From: Gammaproteobacteria bacterium
GTDB lineage: Bacteria; Pseudomonadota; Gammaproteobacteria; GRL18
Length of the DNA: 32,930 nt
Direction: 5' to 3'
Assembly: GCA_016744375.1 (NCBI GenBank)
Contig: JADGEM010000050.1
Location: forward strand, 1-32,930
Shown here piece by piece: positions 31,988-32,930 of the stretch. The notes under the pieces were generated by a model. It saw only the letters and a list, made by a program, of their open reading frames with translations, searched no databases and had not been told where the DNA came from. The first letter of the stretch is position 1. Every line of letters starts with the position of its first letter. Position numbers and translations under genes: made by a program.

Positions 31988-32821
31988 TTATGGCCTGCGT
32001 CTGTAACGGCTGAAATCAGGGGCACGCTTTTCCACAAAAGCATTGCGACCTTCCTGGCCTTCATCCGTCATATAAAATAATGCCGTGGCATTACCTGCTA
32101 ATTCCTGAATGCCTGATAAACCATCAGTGTCTGCATTGAATGCAGACTTTAAAACTCGCAGTGCAGTAGGGGAGTGCTGCAACATTTCCTGGCACCAGGA
32201 AATGGTCTCTGTTTCTAATTCTTCCAGTGGTACAACAGTATTAACCAGCCCCATATCGAGTGCTTCCATAGCATTATATTGCCGGCATAGGAACCAGATT
32301 TCTTTGGCTTTTTTTAAACCGATTGTTCGTGCCATAATACCAGCCCCCAGGCCTGCATCAAAACTGCCAACCTTGGGGCCTGTTTGACCAAAACGAGCAT
32401 TTTCAGCGGCAATGGTCAGATCACAAATCAGGTGTAAGACATGGCCTCCGCCGATGGCATAACCGGCAACCATAGCTACTACGGGTTTTGGTAGAGTTCT
32501 AATCTGGCGTTGTAATTCAAGGACATTAAGATGGTTAATACCCTGAGTATCTTTATAGCCGCCATCTTCACCACGGATTTTCTGATCACCCCCGGAACAA
32601 AAAGCAAGATTACCTGCACCTGTCAAGATGATAACACCGATATCCGCATCATAATGTGCATGATGAAATGCTTCAATCAGCTCTGATACTGTTTCAGGGC
32701 GGAAGGCATTACGTACTTCAGGTCTGTTTATAGTAATTTTAGCAATACTGGCTTGTTCATTTGTTCCGTGTTCATAGAGTATGTCGCTAAAGTTGTATTG
32801 ACTGACAGTTTTCCAGGTCAT
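31988..32821 (-). CDS. menB: MenB, 1,4-dihydroxy-2-naphthoyl-CoA synthase
   Basis: This 277-residue crotonase-fold enzyme has the MenB-specific stretches [18 protein letters not shown] near residue 74, [16 protein letters not shown] near 116, [14 protein letters not shown] near 142 and [14 protein letters not shown] [19 protein letters not shown] near 170, ending [17 protein letters not shown]. It closes the naphthoate ring from o-succinylbenzoyl-CoA. It is the first gene of the minus-strand men operon. TATAAT on the minus strand (32837-32832) lies only about 10 bases before the ATG, so if used it would give an almost leaderless mRNA. Confidence 0.93.
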   Translation of the reverse strand: MTWKTVSQYNFSDILYEHGTNEQASIAKITINRPEVRNAFRPETVSELIEAFHHAHYDADIGVIILTGAGNLAFCSGGDQKIRGEDGGYKDTQGINHLNVLELQRQIRTLPKPVVAMVAGYAIGGGHVLHLICDLTIAAENARFGQTGPKVGSFDAGLGAGIMARTIGLKKAKEIWFLCRQYNAMEALDMGLVNTVVPLEELETETISWCQEMLQHSPTALRVLKSAFNADTDGLSGIQELAGNATALFYMTDEGQEGRNAFVEKRAPDFSRYRRRP

Positions 32822-32849
32822 AGTTTCTCATATTATAGTTAGTGTCCAT

Positions 32850-32909
32850 CCGTTTATTCCAAGTGATTGATACTATTAAAAAAACAGGAAGAAAAACTGA
32901 AATAAACGG
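32850..32909. promoter_or_regulatory. Spaced 9-bp inverted repeat upstream of menB
   Basis: CCGTTTATT (32850-32858) and AATAAACGG (32901-32909) are perfect inverted copies 42 bases apart in the region upstream of menB. They could be a pair of operator half-sites in a divergent promoter. Confidence 0.3.
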
Positions 32910-32918
32910 CTGAATAAA

Positions 32919-32930
32919 ATGCAAGACCTG
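32919..32930 (+). CDS. Possible start of a divergent gene cut by the window edge
   Basis: An ATG at 32919 opens four codons (M-Q-D-L) before the window ends. The position, divergent to menB, would suit a further men gene such as menF or menD, but nothing in four codons can confirm it, and no good ribosome site is seen. Confidence 0.2.

Overview
The window reads as a chromosomal segment of a chemolithotrophic sulfur-oxidising bacterium, most likely a gammaproteobacterium. The evidence is a Qmo/Hdr-type electron-transfer operon associated with APS reductase, a split Sox thiosulfate-oxidation locus (soxB, soxX, soxA and a SoxK-rhodanese fusion), RuBisCO-activase-type genes (cbbQ, cbbO) and a menaquinone pathway. 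No rRNA, tRNA, CRISPR array, transposase or phage gene was seen. Taxonomy is inferred from gene content and protein flavour only.

Layout. Positions 1-5255 (minus strand) hold the operon qmoA-qmoB-hdrC-hdrB, in which separate HdrC and HdrB proteins stand where QmoC would be expected. It is closed by a strong hairpin at the left edge and preceded by a Fur-box-like palindrome and a terminator-like stem-loop. A yqhA-family gene follows (5498-6013, minus). Next, on the plus strand, come a membrane DUF3365(CxxCH)-PAS-GGDEF-EAL protein and the tightly linked cbbQ-cbbO pair (6232-11706). From 11872 to 20040 lies mixed content: a TetR regulator with an AhpD-like protein and a 26-bp palindrome between them, a DUF4153/DUF4173-like membrane protein, a PilZ protein with a P-type cation ATPase, a CNNM/CBS protein, and a secreted protein built of Trp-containing 11-residue repeats. 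From 20165 to 27604 is the sox locus. A two-component system of TtrSR/FixLJ type sits between divergent soxB and the soxX-soxA-soxK/rhodanese operon. From 27668 to 32821 is a menaquinone locus: ubiE/menG-menE on the plus strand converging on menB-menA-menC-hotdog thioesterase on the minus strand. menD, menF and menH are not in the window.

How it fits together. Sox proteins in the periplasm would start thiosulfate oxidation. No soxCD or soxYZ is visible, so zero-valent sulfur would probably go to a cytoplasmic route ending at sulfite, with Qmo-HdrCB passing electrons between APS reductase and an acceptor. Menaquinone may be one such carrier. CbbQO would keep RuBisCO active for carbon fixation. 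c-di-GMP turnover (GGDEF/EAL, PilZ) and the sox-linked two-component system add signalling.

Base composition differs sharply between the left 5.2 kb and the rest: in single 60-base lines counted by hand, G+C is 35/60 at 2341-2400 (qmoB) and 16/60 at 8281-8340 (GGDEF-EAL gene). The most unusual items are the sox-embedded sensor kinase pair, the SoxK-rhodanese fusion, the Trp-hendecad repeat protein, the control region of the qmo operon, and a set of near-perfect inverted repeats in several intergenic regions.
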